64,000 bases of DNA from Stenotrophomonas maltophilia (GTDB taxonomy: Bacteria; Pseudomonadota; Gammaproteobacteria; Xanthomonadales; Xanthomonadaceae). The stretch's first letter is position 1; every line of letters begins with the position of its first letter. The notes below the pieces were generated by a model, which was given only the letters and a program-made list of their open reading frames with translations, did no database searches and was not told where the DNA came from. The translations under genes were made by a program, and so were the position numbers. Below, one piece after another: positions 16,669 to 24,298 of the stretch. The stretch spans positions 1,005,001 through 1,069,000 of the forward strand of contig NZ_CP154630.1 in the NCBI RefSeq assembly GCF_039555535.1, read 5' to 3'.

Positions 16669-18122
16669 TGACAACCAATTGGCAGCGTTATGCCCCCAAA
16701 TATCCCCTGGAAACCTTTCACCATGTTGCTCGTGAGGCAGGCCTTGAGCTCCTTCGCAACGTTCAAGTTCCCGACGCCATGGTTGGCATGGGTCTTATCA
16801 ATGCCATTTCGATGGCGTGCCAAGGTCTGATTGATGTCAAGTTGCCGACCGGACAGATCAAGCCTGTAACCCAGAACTTGATGCTTGTGGCTGAGTCTGG
16901 TGAGCGCAAGTCCACGGTGTTCGAGCTACTGCAGGCGCCTTTCCGCGATGCAGACACGAAGGAGATGGCTGCGTTCAAGCAGCAGACTGAGGCTTATGAG
17001 ATCGACTATGGACTCTGGACGGCCAAGATGAAGGGGCTGAGGAGCGCGATCAGTAAAGCAGTTGCTGCTGGCAAGTCTGTCGAAGCACTCGAGGCACAGC
17101 TGAAGGAGTTTTCAGAAAAGAAACCTCTGCAGCCCCGCCTGCGTTGCTTCCTGAGGCAGGACATCACGGCCAAGGCCATCATGGAGGCCGTTCAGGGTGA
17201 TGGTGAGTCCATCGCCATCACGACTGACGAAGGTCATATGCTGTTCAAGAGCGAGGCAATGGCGAATGTGGGCCTGCTCAATCGTCTCTGGGATTCGCCA
17301 GGAATGATGCCGTTGGATCGTGCGGAGAACGAGCATCTGATTGCGATGAATCCGCGCGTTTCTGTGAGCATCATGACCCAGTACGAACCGTTCAAGCAGT
17401 TCCTCAATAGGCGAGGCTCTGTTGCAAAGGGGAGTGGACACTGGGCACGCTATTTGGTTGCGTGGCCTCGCTCCATGATGGGCTACCGGCGAATCGAGGA
17501 CGTAGAACCGGTGTGGGAGCATTTGCCGGCATTCCATGAGCGAATCGCGGAGCTGTTGTTCAAGTACAAGGAGCGGTCAGCCTCGGGCGCCATTGCTCGT
17601 GAAGTGGTGTCCTTCTCCATCGATGCCAGGGCACGCTGGGTAGAGTTGGCATCAGAAACTGAGTCTTTGCTGCGCGACGGGGAGTACTTGAGTGATATCA
17701 ATGACTTCGCGGCAAAGATCATGGAGATCGTGGCACGACTCGCTGCATCGATGCAGTACTTCAGTGGAGAGGGAGGTGACATCACCCTCGATACGATCAA
17801 TCGTGCCTTCGACATCGTTCGGTGGCATGTTGATGAGTACAAGCATCTGTTCTCACCAGCGTTCGTGGTATCGCAGGATCAGGTCGATGCTCAAGCTTTG
17901 GATCGGTATCTGTATGCCAAGTGGTGGAAAGGGATTTATTCGGATACGTACGTTCCCAAGAACCAGGTTTTGCGCTATGGACCTGTACGTGACCGAGCAA
18001 GGCTGAATGCAGCTATCTCGATTCTTGAAGGTCAGGGAGCAATTCAGGTCTGCAGTGGGTACCGGGACAAGAGGATGTATCTGCGCTTGATGAATCACTA
18101 CTTTGACCGGAGGGCACTGTAA
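16665..18122 (+). CDS. DUF3987 (YfjI-like) protein
   Basis: A 485-residue protein of the DUF3987/YfjI family, P-loop related proteins found in prophages and integrative elements, possibly with a replication role. The degenerate P-loop region is LMLVAESGERKSTVFELL at about residues 69-86; the usual glycines are partly replaced. A Walker B-like ITTDEGHMLF is near residue 185. The C-terminal half is an alpha-helical wing. It is the last gene of the alpA-unit and is followed by a clear terminator. ATP binding is inferred from the motif and not certain. Confidence 0.82.
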   Translation: MMTTNWQRYAPKYPLETFHHVAREAGLELLRNVQVPDAMVGMGLINAISMACQGLIDVKLPTGQIKPVTQNLMLVAESGERKSTVFELLQAPFRDADTKEMAAFKQQTEAYEIDYGLWTAKMKGLRSAISKAVAAGKSVEALEAQLKEFSEKKPLQPRLRCFLRQDITAKAIMEAVQGDGESIAITTDEGHMLFKSEAMANVGLLNRLWDSPGMMPLDRAENEHLIAMNPRVSVSIMTQYEPFKQFLNRRGSVAKGSGHWARYLVAWPRSMMGYRRIEDVEPVWEHLPAFHERIAELLFKYKERSASGAIAREVVSFSIDARARWVELASETESLLRDGEYLSDINDFAAKIMEIVARLAASMQYFSGEGGDITLDTINRAFDIVRWHVDEYKHLFSPAFVVSQDQVDAQALDRYLYAKWWKGIYSDTYVPKNQVLRYGPVRDRARLNAAISILEGQGAIQVCSGYRDKRMYLRLMNHYFDRRAL

Positions 18123-18142
18123 GCGGTCTTGATGCCAAGGGG

Positions 18143-18168
18143 GCCCCGGCGATATGCCGGGGCTTTTC
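18143..18168 (+). terminator. Rho-independent terminator after DUF3987 gene
   Basis: Arms GCCCCGGC (18143-18150) and GCCGGGGC (18156-18163) around GATAT, followed by TTTT. It lies 20 bases beyond the DUF3987 stop. Confidence 0.9.
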
Positions 18169-18191
18169 TGCTGTGGTCAGTAGGTGCCATT

Positions 18192-18220
18192 GCGATTCTG
18201 CGACTTTGTCGCAGAATCGC
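18192..18220. repeat. Perfect 13-bp palindrome
   Basis: Arms at 18192-18204 and 18208-18220 are perfectly complementary (core GATTCTGCGAC) with a TTT loop. It lies immediately 3' of the minus-strand relaxase gene. No T run follows on the minus strand, so a simple intrinsic terminator is less likely than a protein-binding site, a repeated extragenic palindrome, or an mRNA-end stabiliser. Confidence 0.7.
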
Positions 18221-18224
18221 TGGG

Positions 18225-18974
18225 TTAGGCACTTACCTCTCCCAGATTTTCAACTGATGAAGCTGCCTTCACGGCTTTACGACATTGTGCATACTGCGAC
18301 TTCTCTGCATCTGCCATCTCCTTGACGAAGCGTTGGCCGAGGTGGCGCTCCGGTGACCTGGTAATGCCCTGGTCGCGCAAGCTGCGGTGGTCTACACGGG
18401 CGGAGTATCCGTTCTCAGCAAGGAACTGATTCTGGGTGTCCGCTACAAGCTTTCGCTGTGCAGTCACCTGCTGCTTCAACTCCATTGGGCTCTTTCCGCC
18501 ACTATCCTTGCGGCATCCGCCTGCGGAAGGGTTCTTGGCGTTGTAGCGGGCGAAGGTCTGTTCAGGTGTACGGGGGATGCCATCAGGCAGTCTGTCCGAG
18601 CACATCAGATGGATGTGCGGGTTCGGATCGCCACCGAGTTTTCCTTCAGGTGCATGAAGCGCGTATTGGTAGGGTTTTTTCCCTGCGAGATTCTTTGCAA
18701 GGCGGTCGGCAAGTTCGACCTGCTGTTCAGTACTGAGCTCACTCGGAAGAGTGATTTCGTGTTCTCGGTACACTGCTCCGTTGGCACGCTCATGCTTGTC
18801 AGCAACGCTCCAGAACCGTTTCGGATCATCTCCTGCCCATTCGGGCATGTTCCCATGTCCTGTTTGGACAAGGTCCTCCTTGTCACTATGAGATCCTTTA
18901 CGATCGATATAGTTGGCGTGCCTGCGTGCGCTGCCTTTCTTTCCACTTTTGATGCTGTAATGGAAGCTTGCCAT
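18225..18974 (-). CDS. MobA/MobL-family relaxase, short form
   Basis: A 249-residue MOB-Q type relaxase domain. The N-terminal SFHYSIKSGKKGSARRHANYIDR is typical of MobA/MobL, with the tyrosine in HYS or ANYIDR as candidate nicking residue. The metal-binding histidine motif is NPHIHLMCSDR near residue 120. The domain catalyses site-specific nicking at oriT to start mobilisation. Only the relaxase region is present; the helicase or primase domains of longer homologues are missing, so this is either a naturally short protein or a 3'-truncated one. An RSF1010-like nick sequence lies about 110 bases upstream of its start, supporting a mobilisable element. Confidence 0.88.
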   Translation of the reverse strand: MASFHYSIKSGKKGSARRHANYIDRKGSHSDKEDLVQTGHGNMPEWAGDDPKRFWSVADKHERANGAVYREHEITLPSELSTEQQVELADRLAKNLAGKKPYQYALHAPEGKLGGDPNPHIHLMCSDRLPDGIPRTPEQTFARYNAKNPSAGGCRKDSGGKSPMELKQQVTAQRKLVADTQNQFLAENGYSARVDHRSLRDQGITRSPERHLGQRFVKEMADAEKSQYAQCRKAVKAASSVENLGEVSA

Positions 18975-19003
18975 TGCTGTATCACCCTTTCTCTAAGGAG
19001 AAT

Positions 19004-19036
19004 AAAAAAAGCCGACAAGAGTGATTCTTGTCGGCT
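19004..19036 (-). terminator. Terminator on minus strand before relaxase gene
   Basis: Arms at 19010-19020 and 19026-19036 (AGCCGACAAGA and its complement) with loop GTGAT. On the minus strand the hairpin is followed by seven Ts (19010-19004). It would end transcripts from the 482-residue protein gene and insulate the relaxase gene. Confidence 0.85.
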
Positions 19037-19082
19037 ACCGGTAGATACTCATGATCGAAGATTGTTGTGATTAGATAGAAAG

Positions 19083-19093
19083 GGTAAGTGCGC
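19083..19093. other. Candidate oriT nick region, IncQ/MOB-Q type
   Basis: The plus strand reads GGTAAGTGCGCGTACC at 19083-19098. The core GGTAAGTGCGC equals the nick region of RSF1010/R1162 oriT (GGTAAGTGCGCCCT), the substrate of MOB-Q relaxases. It lies upstream of a MobA/MobL gene, where oriT is expected. The usual inverted repeat next to the nick is not clear here. Seen: the core match and position. Inferred: function as oriT. Confidence 0.55.
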
Positions 19094-19230
19094 GTACCAC
19101 ACCCTGCCTGTAATCTATCGTCAGTTCTATTTGATTTCTATTTCCTTCGATGCCTTTCGTTCTTCGTGTTGTTATTTCGAAGGACGTGAGTGAGTTTCTA
19201 CATATGTATAAGGGTGATGCAAGTTAAAAA

Positions 19231-20679
19231 TTACATTGCATGCGAAGTGGCTTGATCTTCGATGTATTGAATAAGGTCTTCGCAAAAAATGTTGATATCT
19301 GTCTCGTATTCGTTGCCTGCTACGAGATCGAAGTGAGAATGAGCTATGGTCATGTGTTTCAGGTAGGCGAGCTGAAATTTCATGAATGCTTCCATTCGGT
19401 TGTTGCGTCCGAATAGTAATGAGAAGACGATGCAGTATCGATGATAGAGAGTAATCATTGCGCCTTGCGGAATGTAATCCTCTTCATACAGCTCTCGGAT
19501 GTCTCTTGATGGATCCAGGTGGCTCAGTAGACGAGATACCGTTTTTTCACTAGAGATCTGCCCTTTCCAGTAGGGCGTGTACTTCGTTTTTATCTTCTTT
19601 TGTATCTTTATGGCTGATATGGCTGCGATGCAGTCTGCCATTGAGATATTGACGGCCTCGGGATCTGTTCTGTGCCACTCGTGGAAGACATAGGCATGCA
19701 GAACCTTCTGCGTTTCGTCGGCTATGTTTGTGATCTCGCTGGATCTAAATTCTTCACCAGTGGCTTGGTGAACCAAGCGTGCCAGCTCATTCGCATGGGT
19801 TTGCAGGAAGAAGTGAATGGCTGCGAGTGATGTGACAGGTCGCAATAGGGCATTGCACTCCGTCGGTGAGGAGATGGAGTGAGCGAAGAGTGGCTCTATA
19901 TTGTATTTTCTCAACTCGTCGTTTTCTGATTCGACAACCTGCTGATACTCGCCAACGAAGTGCAGGAATGGGAGTGTTAGCAAATAGATGTACAGCCTTT
20001 CGTGAGCGGGAGCGGATTCTTTGATGGACGAGATAGGTGATGGTTGATAGCTTTCTATTTGATGTGCGCCAAACATAAAGGCGCTTGCAATGGCTTCATC
20101 ATTGCCGGCGAAAGCCATGTAGATAGGTTCTATAAGCTCCTTTATGTGTCTTGCGTAGCATTCAAGGAGTTTCGATGGTGTGAGTCTGTTGATGTGGATG
20201 TGCTTAAGTCTCTCCTCGTCGATCTCAAGCTCAAGCGTGGACATGAGATAGGAGGCTGCTTTTATGGTCTTTTCATTTCTTGGGGTGTTGCGTTCTGTCC
20301 AGTGCTCGAAGGTGGCCTTGATGGTTCCTGGTTTCGAGATTCTTTGGAGTAACTGAGTGTCGCTGGAGTCGTTCTTGAGGTAAAGGAGCTTGATTGTTTT
20401 TAGAGTAGAGATTGGGAGGGTGCAATTCCCGTTTGGAATCTCTTGTTCCAATGTAGAGTTGATGAAGCCAATGACTCCATTTAGCTCCTTGCGGGTTATT
20501 GTTTTTCCGGAGGCATCGGAGTGTTTTGATTTGCCGCCACTTGGCGTTTCTGTAAGCTCGTAATTGAGCTCATTCAAAAGATCGTTGATGCTTCCAGTTG
20601 TTGATTGGTCTGTTGCTTGATCTTTTTCGAAGTCGAAGCGCGGCTTGTACTTCCCTGATTCGATGTTGCTTTCTTCCAT
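19231..20679 (-). CDS. Unrecognised 482-residue protein of mobile element
   Basis: I recognise no family. The protein is soluble, with no signal peptide or transmembrane segment. The first 65 residues are polar and probably disordered; a phase of helical, Leu/Ile-rich sequence follows to the end. No nuclease, helicase or protease motif can be seen. Codon use and base composition are noticeably AT-richer than the flanking umuDC and DUF3987 genes, which suggests a different origin. The gene stands alone between umuC and the relaxase gene and has its own downstream terminator at 19004-19036. Such solitary AT-rich cargo genes are often defence or regulatory genes, but nothing in the sequence shows this. 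Confidence 0.75.
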   Translation of the reverse strand: MEESNIESGKYKPRFDFEKDQATDQSTTGSINDLLNELNYELTETPSGGKSKHSDASGKTITRKELNGVIGFINSTLEQEIPNGNCTLPISTLKTIKLLYLKNDSSDTQLLQRISKPGTIKATFEHWTERNTPRNEKTIKAASYLMSTLELEIDEERLKHIHINRLTPSKLLECYARHIKELIEPIYMAFAGNDEAIASAFMFGAHQIESYQPSPISSIKESAPAHERLYIYLLTLPFLHFVGEYQQVVESENDELRKYNIEPLFAHSISSPTECNALLRPVTSLAAIHFFLQTHANELARLVHQATGEEFRSSEITNIADETQKVLHAYVFHEWHRTDPEAVNISMADCIAAISAIKIQKKIKTKYTPYWKGQISSEKTVSRLLSHLDPSRDIRELYEEDYIPQGAMITLYHRYCIVFSLLFGRNNRMEAFMKFQLAYLKHMTIAHSHFDLVAGNEYETDINIFCEDLIQYIEDQATSHAM

Positions 20680-20741
20680 TTTTAACCATCATCCTTTTGG
20701 TTGTGTCTAGTGTTTGATGATCGCTATGTCGCCGATCCTTG

Positions 20742-22043
20742 TCAGCGCACCTGCAGAAGGTCGCCCCACTTCGTTGTATAGCTGGGCGACAACGAATGCA
20801 ATATGGGTCGCCATTGAGCGTTGATAGTCACGTTGGACTGCTCTCCAAGTCTGGCTCCACCAACCCGCCAGCCCACGTTGCCTACTCCCACAGTGCCTCT
20901 GCCGAACTTCGCATTGATCTGGTCCAGCACGGCCATGGTGCGTTCGGCTTTCTCGTTAGGGCCAACGAAGAGGTCTGCCTGACGGGCTTCAGCCTGTACC
21001 AAGTTGGTCAGACCCACACCTCCACGTTTATAGGCCTGGATGCCTTGGCCACGGTCTGCCTGATCCATGATCGACTTGGCCAGGCGTCGCACTGTCCGTA
21101 GGACTTCCCCTGTGTCCTGCGTAGGAAAGGGGAAGGGTGCGGCTCTGCGGGCATGGAACGAATCGCCCTTGAAGGGGTTGCCGTCCAGCCAGACCCACAG
21201 TGCACCTGCCGCTTGGCCTCGCTTGCGTAACTTCTCGCAGGCTACGCTGCAGAACGTGGCCAGGGCCTCCATCGGGTCGGTCACTTCACGACCAAATGTA
21301 CGGCTGACCACCAGTTGCTGGCGTTCGGGTTCTTCCAGTTCCAGATCGCTGCAGGGAATTCCCCGCAGCTCCATTTGGGTGCGGGCCAGAACTACCCCAT
21401 AGTGCGCACGAACATGGTCGGTGGGGAGTGCGGCCAAATCTGCAGCAGTTCTTACCCCTTCGCCTGCCAGGCGTTCGGCGTAGCGCCTGCCCACTCCCCA
21501 CACATCCTCGACGGCCAGAGCGTTGACGTTCTGTGCGGTGGCATGGAAGACGGCCAAGGAGCCCGAATGGACGGCACGCTTGGACTGGTCCTTGGCGAGC
21601 TTGTTGCCTGCCTTGGCCAGGGTGCGTGTGGCACCCAGGCCAGCGCAGCAGGGAATGCCCACCCATTGCAGGATGCGTTGGCGTGCTTCCAGGCAGGCCG
21701 CAAGAGGGTCTTTGAGGCCTGCCAGGTCGACGAAATTTTCATCGATCGAATAGATCTCCACCCTGGGGAAGAGATCCTGAAGAATCGTCACAATCCTGGC
21801 TGACAGATCCCCGTACAGCGCGAAGTTGGCTGACCTGACGAAGACCTGCTTTCTGATGTCCTTGGGGACCTGGAAGATGGGCATACCCATTTTCAATCCC
21901 AAGGCCTTCGCCTCTGGCGACAGGGCGATACAGCATCCATCGCCATTGCCAAGCACAACAGTGGGTTTGCCTCGCAGCTTGGGGTCGAAGACCCGCTCGC
22001 ATGAGACATAGAAGGTGTTGCCGTCGATAAGTCCGTAGCGCAT
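20742..22043 (-). CDS. umuC: DNA polymerase V catalytic subunit UmuC
   Basis: A 433-residue Y-family translesion polymerase. Catalytic motifs are present: the N-terminal [12 protein letters not shown] with the first metal-binding aspartate, and YSIDENFVD near residue 100 with the Asp-Glu pair. The little-finger region and C-terminal UmuC extension (QADLFVG..., KWGDLLQVR) follow. With UmuD' and RecA it forms error-prone Pol V, active after DNA damage. It is 38 bases downstream of umuD on the same strand and so shares its LexA-controlled promoter. Such umuDC pairs are frequent cargo of integrative elements in this family. Confidence 0.95.
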   Translation of the reverse strand: MRYGLIDGNTFYVSCERVFDPKLRGKPTVVLGNGDGCCIALSPEAKALGLKMGMPIFQVPKDIRKQVFVRSANFALYGDLSARIVTILQDLFPRVEIYSIDENFVDLAGLKDPLAACLEARQRILQWVGIPCCAGLGATRTLAKAGNKLAKDQSKRAVHSGSLAVFHATAQNVNALAVEDVWGVGRRYAERLAGEGVRTAADLAALPTDHVRAHYGVVLARTQMELRGIPCSDLELEEPERQQLVVSRTFGREVTDPMEALATFCSVACEKLRKRGQAAGALWVWLDGNPFKGDSFHARRAAPFPFPTQDTGEVLRTVRRLAKSIMDQADRGQGIQAYKRGGVGLTNLVQAEARQADLFVGPNEKAERTMAVLDQINAKFGRGTVGVGNVGWRVGGARLGEQSNVTINAQWRPILHSLSPSYTTKWGDLLQVR

Positions 22044-22081
22044 GCGGGCACGGTACGGGGCTCATGTATCAGGAGTTGAGA

Positions 22082-22525
22082 TCAGAGGTGCTGGGTGATG
22101 GAACTGCGCACCACCCCCCAGATTTCCAGCTCGACATCCTCTGGCACGATGATGGAGGGATATCCGCTACCGCTGGCCAGGACCATGCAGTTGTTACGCA
22201 TGTAGAGCTTCTTGCAGACGAAGCCACCTTCCCACAGAGCCACGACTGTGTGCCCAGGTCGTGGACTGATCGAGCGATCGACAACCAAGAGATCGCCGTC
22301 GTGGATACCGAAATCGGCCATCGACCCGCCGCAGTCGGCCTGCACAAGGAACGTAGCTGGTGGGTTAGGCACCAGCTTGGCATTGAGATCCAAGCGGTCC
22401 TCTTCCCGGAAGAAGTCTTCGGCAGGGCTAGGAAAGCCGCAGGCTGCAGTCGAGGCTAGAACAGGTAGGTGTAGGGATGGCAAGCCGTCCCGGACAGGTA
22501 GAGCTATCGCAGGCAGAGTCATCAT
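22082..22525 (-). CDS. umuD: UmuD, self-cleaving subunit of Pol V
   Basis: A 147-residue LexA/UmuD-type S24 peptidase. The cleavage site is AACGFPSP (Cys-Gly bond near residue 29), the serine nucleophile is in GGSMADFGI near residue 67, and the lysine is in VCKKLYM near residue 104. RecA filaments stimulate self-cleavage to UmuD', which joins UmuC. The GGSM replaces the more common GDSM but keeps the serine. Start at 22525; the next codon is also ATG. A LexA-type operator lies 43 bases upstream of the start. Confidence 0.93.
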   Translation of the reverse strand: MMTLPAIALPVRDGLPSLHLPVLASTAACGFPSPAEDFFREEDRLDLNAKLVPNPPATFLVQADCGGSMADFGIHDGDLLVVDRSISPRPGHTVVALWEGGFVCKKLYMRNNCMVLASGSGYPSIIVPEDVELEIWGVVRSSITQHL

Positions 22526-22567
22526 TGGTATGGCGCTCCATAGTCGTGAGTTGGAGCTAGATGTAGG

Positions 22568-22591
22568 CTTGTTAGTTATATTACTAACAAG
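22568..22591 (-). promoter_or_regulatory. LexA operator of umuDC
   Basis: Nine-base perfect inverted repeat, CTTGTTAGT at 22568-22576 and ACTAACAAG at 22583-22591. It contains TTAG-N6-TACTA at 22572-22586, the LexA box described for Xanthomonas. Its place just upstream of umuD makes SOS control of this operon very likely. Confidence 0.85.
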
Positions 22592-22864
22592 TCATTTGAG
22601 GCAAGCAATTGAGGAGCAAAGTGGCCTCGACCTGGCTGGTAGGGCGGCTCCCAACTCCGCACTGATGCTCCTTTTTCAGCCGGGCGGCGAGAGGAACCCA
22701 TGGGCTCTAATCATTACGTATCATCGACTTACCCTGAGTTGTGTATGAAACTGTCCGTGTATGTACATGGGCATCCATTGCTTTTGGGGGTACAAAAAGG
22801 GGTGTTTCTGCCTCGTTTATGTGAAGAGTTCATTGACATTCAATGACTTACCCCGGTAATCTGA
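22592..22864. other. Non-coding element end and integration junction
   Basis: No gene is seen between the umuDC operator and the flavin-reductase remnant. The stretch 22782-22806 (GGGGGTACAAAAAGGGGTG) resembles arm-type repeats seen near attachment sites of integrative elements. A short palindrome CATTGA-CAT-TCAATG is at 22831-22845. The right boundary of the accessory region should lie near 22850-22870, because homology to a core gene begins at 22865. Confidence 0.5.
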
Positions 22865-23239
22865 TTCGATCTGATCCGCCGTAGTGGGGAGTGTGTGATC
22901 AACCTGCCGACGGTCGCGTTGGCGGATACGGTGGTGCGCATCGGCAACTGCAGTGGCGTGTCGGTGGACAAGTACGCGCTGTTCGATCTTGCGCCGGTGC
23001 GGGCATCCCGGGTGCGTGCGCCGCTGCTGGGGCGGTGTCATGCCAACCTCGAATGCCGTCTGCACGAAGATGCGCTGGTGGAGCGCTACAACTTCTTCGT
23101 CTTCGAGGTGGTGAAGGCGCATGTGGCAGTGTCGCCCAGGCATCCGCGTACGCTGCATTACACCGGCGATGGAGTGTTCATGACGGCAGGCAGGATGATC
23201 AGCCGCCGTTCGTTGTTCCGGCCGGACATGCTGGGGTGA
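22865..23239 (+). pseudogene. Flavin-reductase family gene, 5' half missing
   Basis: From 22865 the frame reads FDLIRRSGECVINLPTVALA and on through GNCSG, DKYALFDL, CHANLECRLHEDALVERYNF to FRPDML, the C-terminal part of a flavin-reductase-like FMN-binding protein. An in-frame stop at 22862-22864 precedes it and the FMN-binding N-terminal half (about 80-100 residues) is absent. The break coincides with the end of the mobile region, so insertion into this gene is the simplest explanation. A GTG at 22895 could start a short 114-residue product, which would lack the cofactor site. Confidence 0.8.
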
Positions 23240-23375
23240 GTATGGTGCGGGCCGTTCGGGCGGCTCGCCTGGGCGTTGGGCTCTGTCCGCGCGCGCCGAC
23301 ACCGGGCAGGGATTTGACCCGCCCGCCTCGGCGGCGCAAAGTGTACCCATGCCTCGCTGACTAGGAGTTGCAGCC

Positions 23376-23705
23376 ATGACCGCTGTCAGTTCCCTCCACG
23401 CCCAAGGTGACAAGCTGCCGCCCTCCCGACTTTGGCGCGTGTTCTGGCTGCAGGGGGTGATCCCCAGCAACCTGTTATGGGCCGCCGCCCTCTGGGCGTT
23501 GGCGCAGGGGCGCACCCCGTTGTTGCTGGCGTTGTTCGCGGCGCTGCTGCTGTATACGGGCTGGATCATCCCGGCGGTATGGCGGGCGGCGCCGAGCGCG
23601 CAAAATCCCAATTACGGTGTTGCCGCGCGCGGCCTGACCGTGGCCTGGGGCTTGAATACGGTGCTGGTGGTGTTCTTCCTGATGCTGCAGCTGCTGGCTC
23701 AGTAG
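23376..23705 (+). CDS. Small membrane protein, unknown
   Basis: A 109-residue protein with three predicted membrane segments: about residues 25-42, 48-68 and 88-107. AGGAG lies nine bases before the ATG. It is conserved-looking by codon use but I do not recognise the family. It converges with the minus-strand gene at 23699, with a seven-base overlap of their ends. Confidence 0.75.
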   Translation: MTAVSSLHAQGDKLPPSRLWRVFWLQGVIPSNLLWAAALWALAQGRTPLLLALFAALLLYTGWIIPAVWRAAPSAQNPNYGVAARGLTVAWGLNTVLVVFFLMLQLLAQ

Positions 23706-24103
23706 AACTGCACCGGTGTGCCATCGCGATCGAAGGCGGCAAAACGGCTGATCTGGCCGTCGTTGACCGCGTTGACCATCAGGCGCAGTGGTTGCGTTGC
23801 TTCATCGCTGGACGGGGCAATGCCGCCACGGCCATCCAGTGAGGCAACAAACACCAGGTCCCAGACCAGCCCGGTCTGGGCGGATTCGGCGGCCAGGGTC
23901 TGGAAGGACGCGATTTCCTGCGGGGCCTTGTCCACACACAGCACCGGGCTCAACGTGCCACCTTCGCCGTTGCTGTGGCGGGCATGCTGATCGGCGGTGG
24001 GTGATTCGGGCAGGTCGGCTTTGACGAACACAAACAACAGGCGTTGGGGCTCGGTTTGCTGTCCTGCTGCCTGCAGCAGGCCATTGAAATCGTTCAGCAT
24101 CAT
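23699..24103 (-). CDS. Small conserved protein, often annotated ribonucleotide reductase alpha-like
   Basis: A 134-residue protein starting MMLNDFNGLLQAAGQQ. It resembles a small soluble family of pseudomonads and xanthomonads usually labelled 'ribonucleotide reductase subunit alpha', although it is far too short for that enzyme and has no reductase motif. Recognisable parts are PQRLLFVFVKADLP, PVLCVDKAPQEI and the C-terminal FAAFDRDGTPVQF. The start at 24103 is preferred because residues encoded upstream to 24163 do not fit the family. Function unknown. Confidence 0.7.
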   Translation of the reverse strand: MMLNDFNGLLQAAGQQTEPQRLLFVFVKADLPESPTADQHARHSNGEGGTLSPVLCVDKAPQEIASFQTLAAESAQTGLVWDLVFVASLDGRGGIAPSSDEATQPLRLMVNAVNDGQISRFAAFDRDGTPVQFY

Positions 24104-24177
24104 GATCGGGGTCACAGGACAGGGCGTTGGTAAAGGGTATGCTGCCATAGCTTCGCAAGGCATGGCGGTGCCCTTGA

Positions 24178-24191
24178 TTGATTTAAGTCAT
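24178..24191 (+). promoter_or_regulatory. Possible FNR-type site before moaA
   Basis: TTGAT-TTAA-GTCAT matches the FNR consensus TTGAT-N4-ATCAA in 8 of 10 defined bases. A -10-like TAGGCT lies at 24214-24219, which places the site near -41.5. Oxygen control of molybdenum-cofactor genes would fit the nitrate-respiration context. Confidence 0.4.
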
Positions 24192-24298
24192 GCCATCGCT
24201 TCAAAGCCCCACGTAGGCTGACGGTCAGTCACTACAGGCGAGGGAACCCCGGCATGCCGGGCGAGCGTGGATACGTGCAGTCAGGAGGTGAAACAGCC

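Noticed and set aside
22817..23611. A 264-codon minus-strand open frame over the flavin-reductase remnant.
   Set aside because: It spans an element boundary, an intergenic region and two plus-strand genes, with Arg/His/Gln-rich composition typical of antisense frames.
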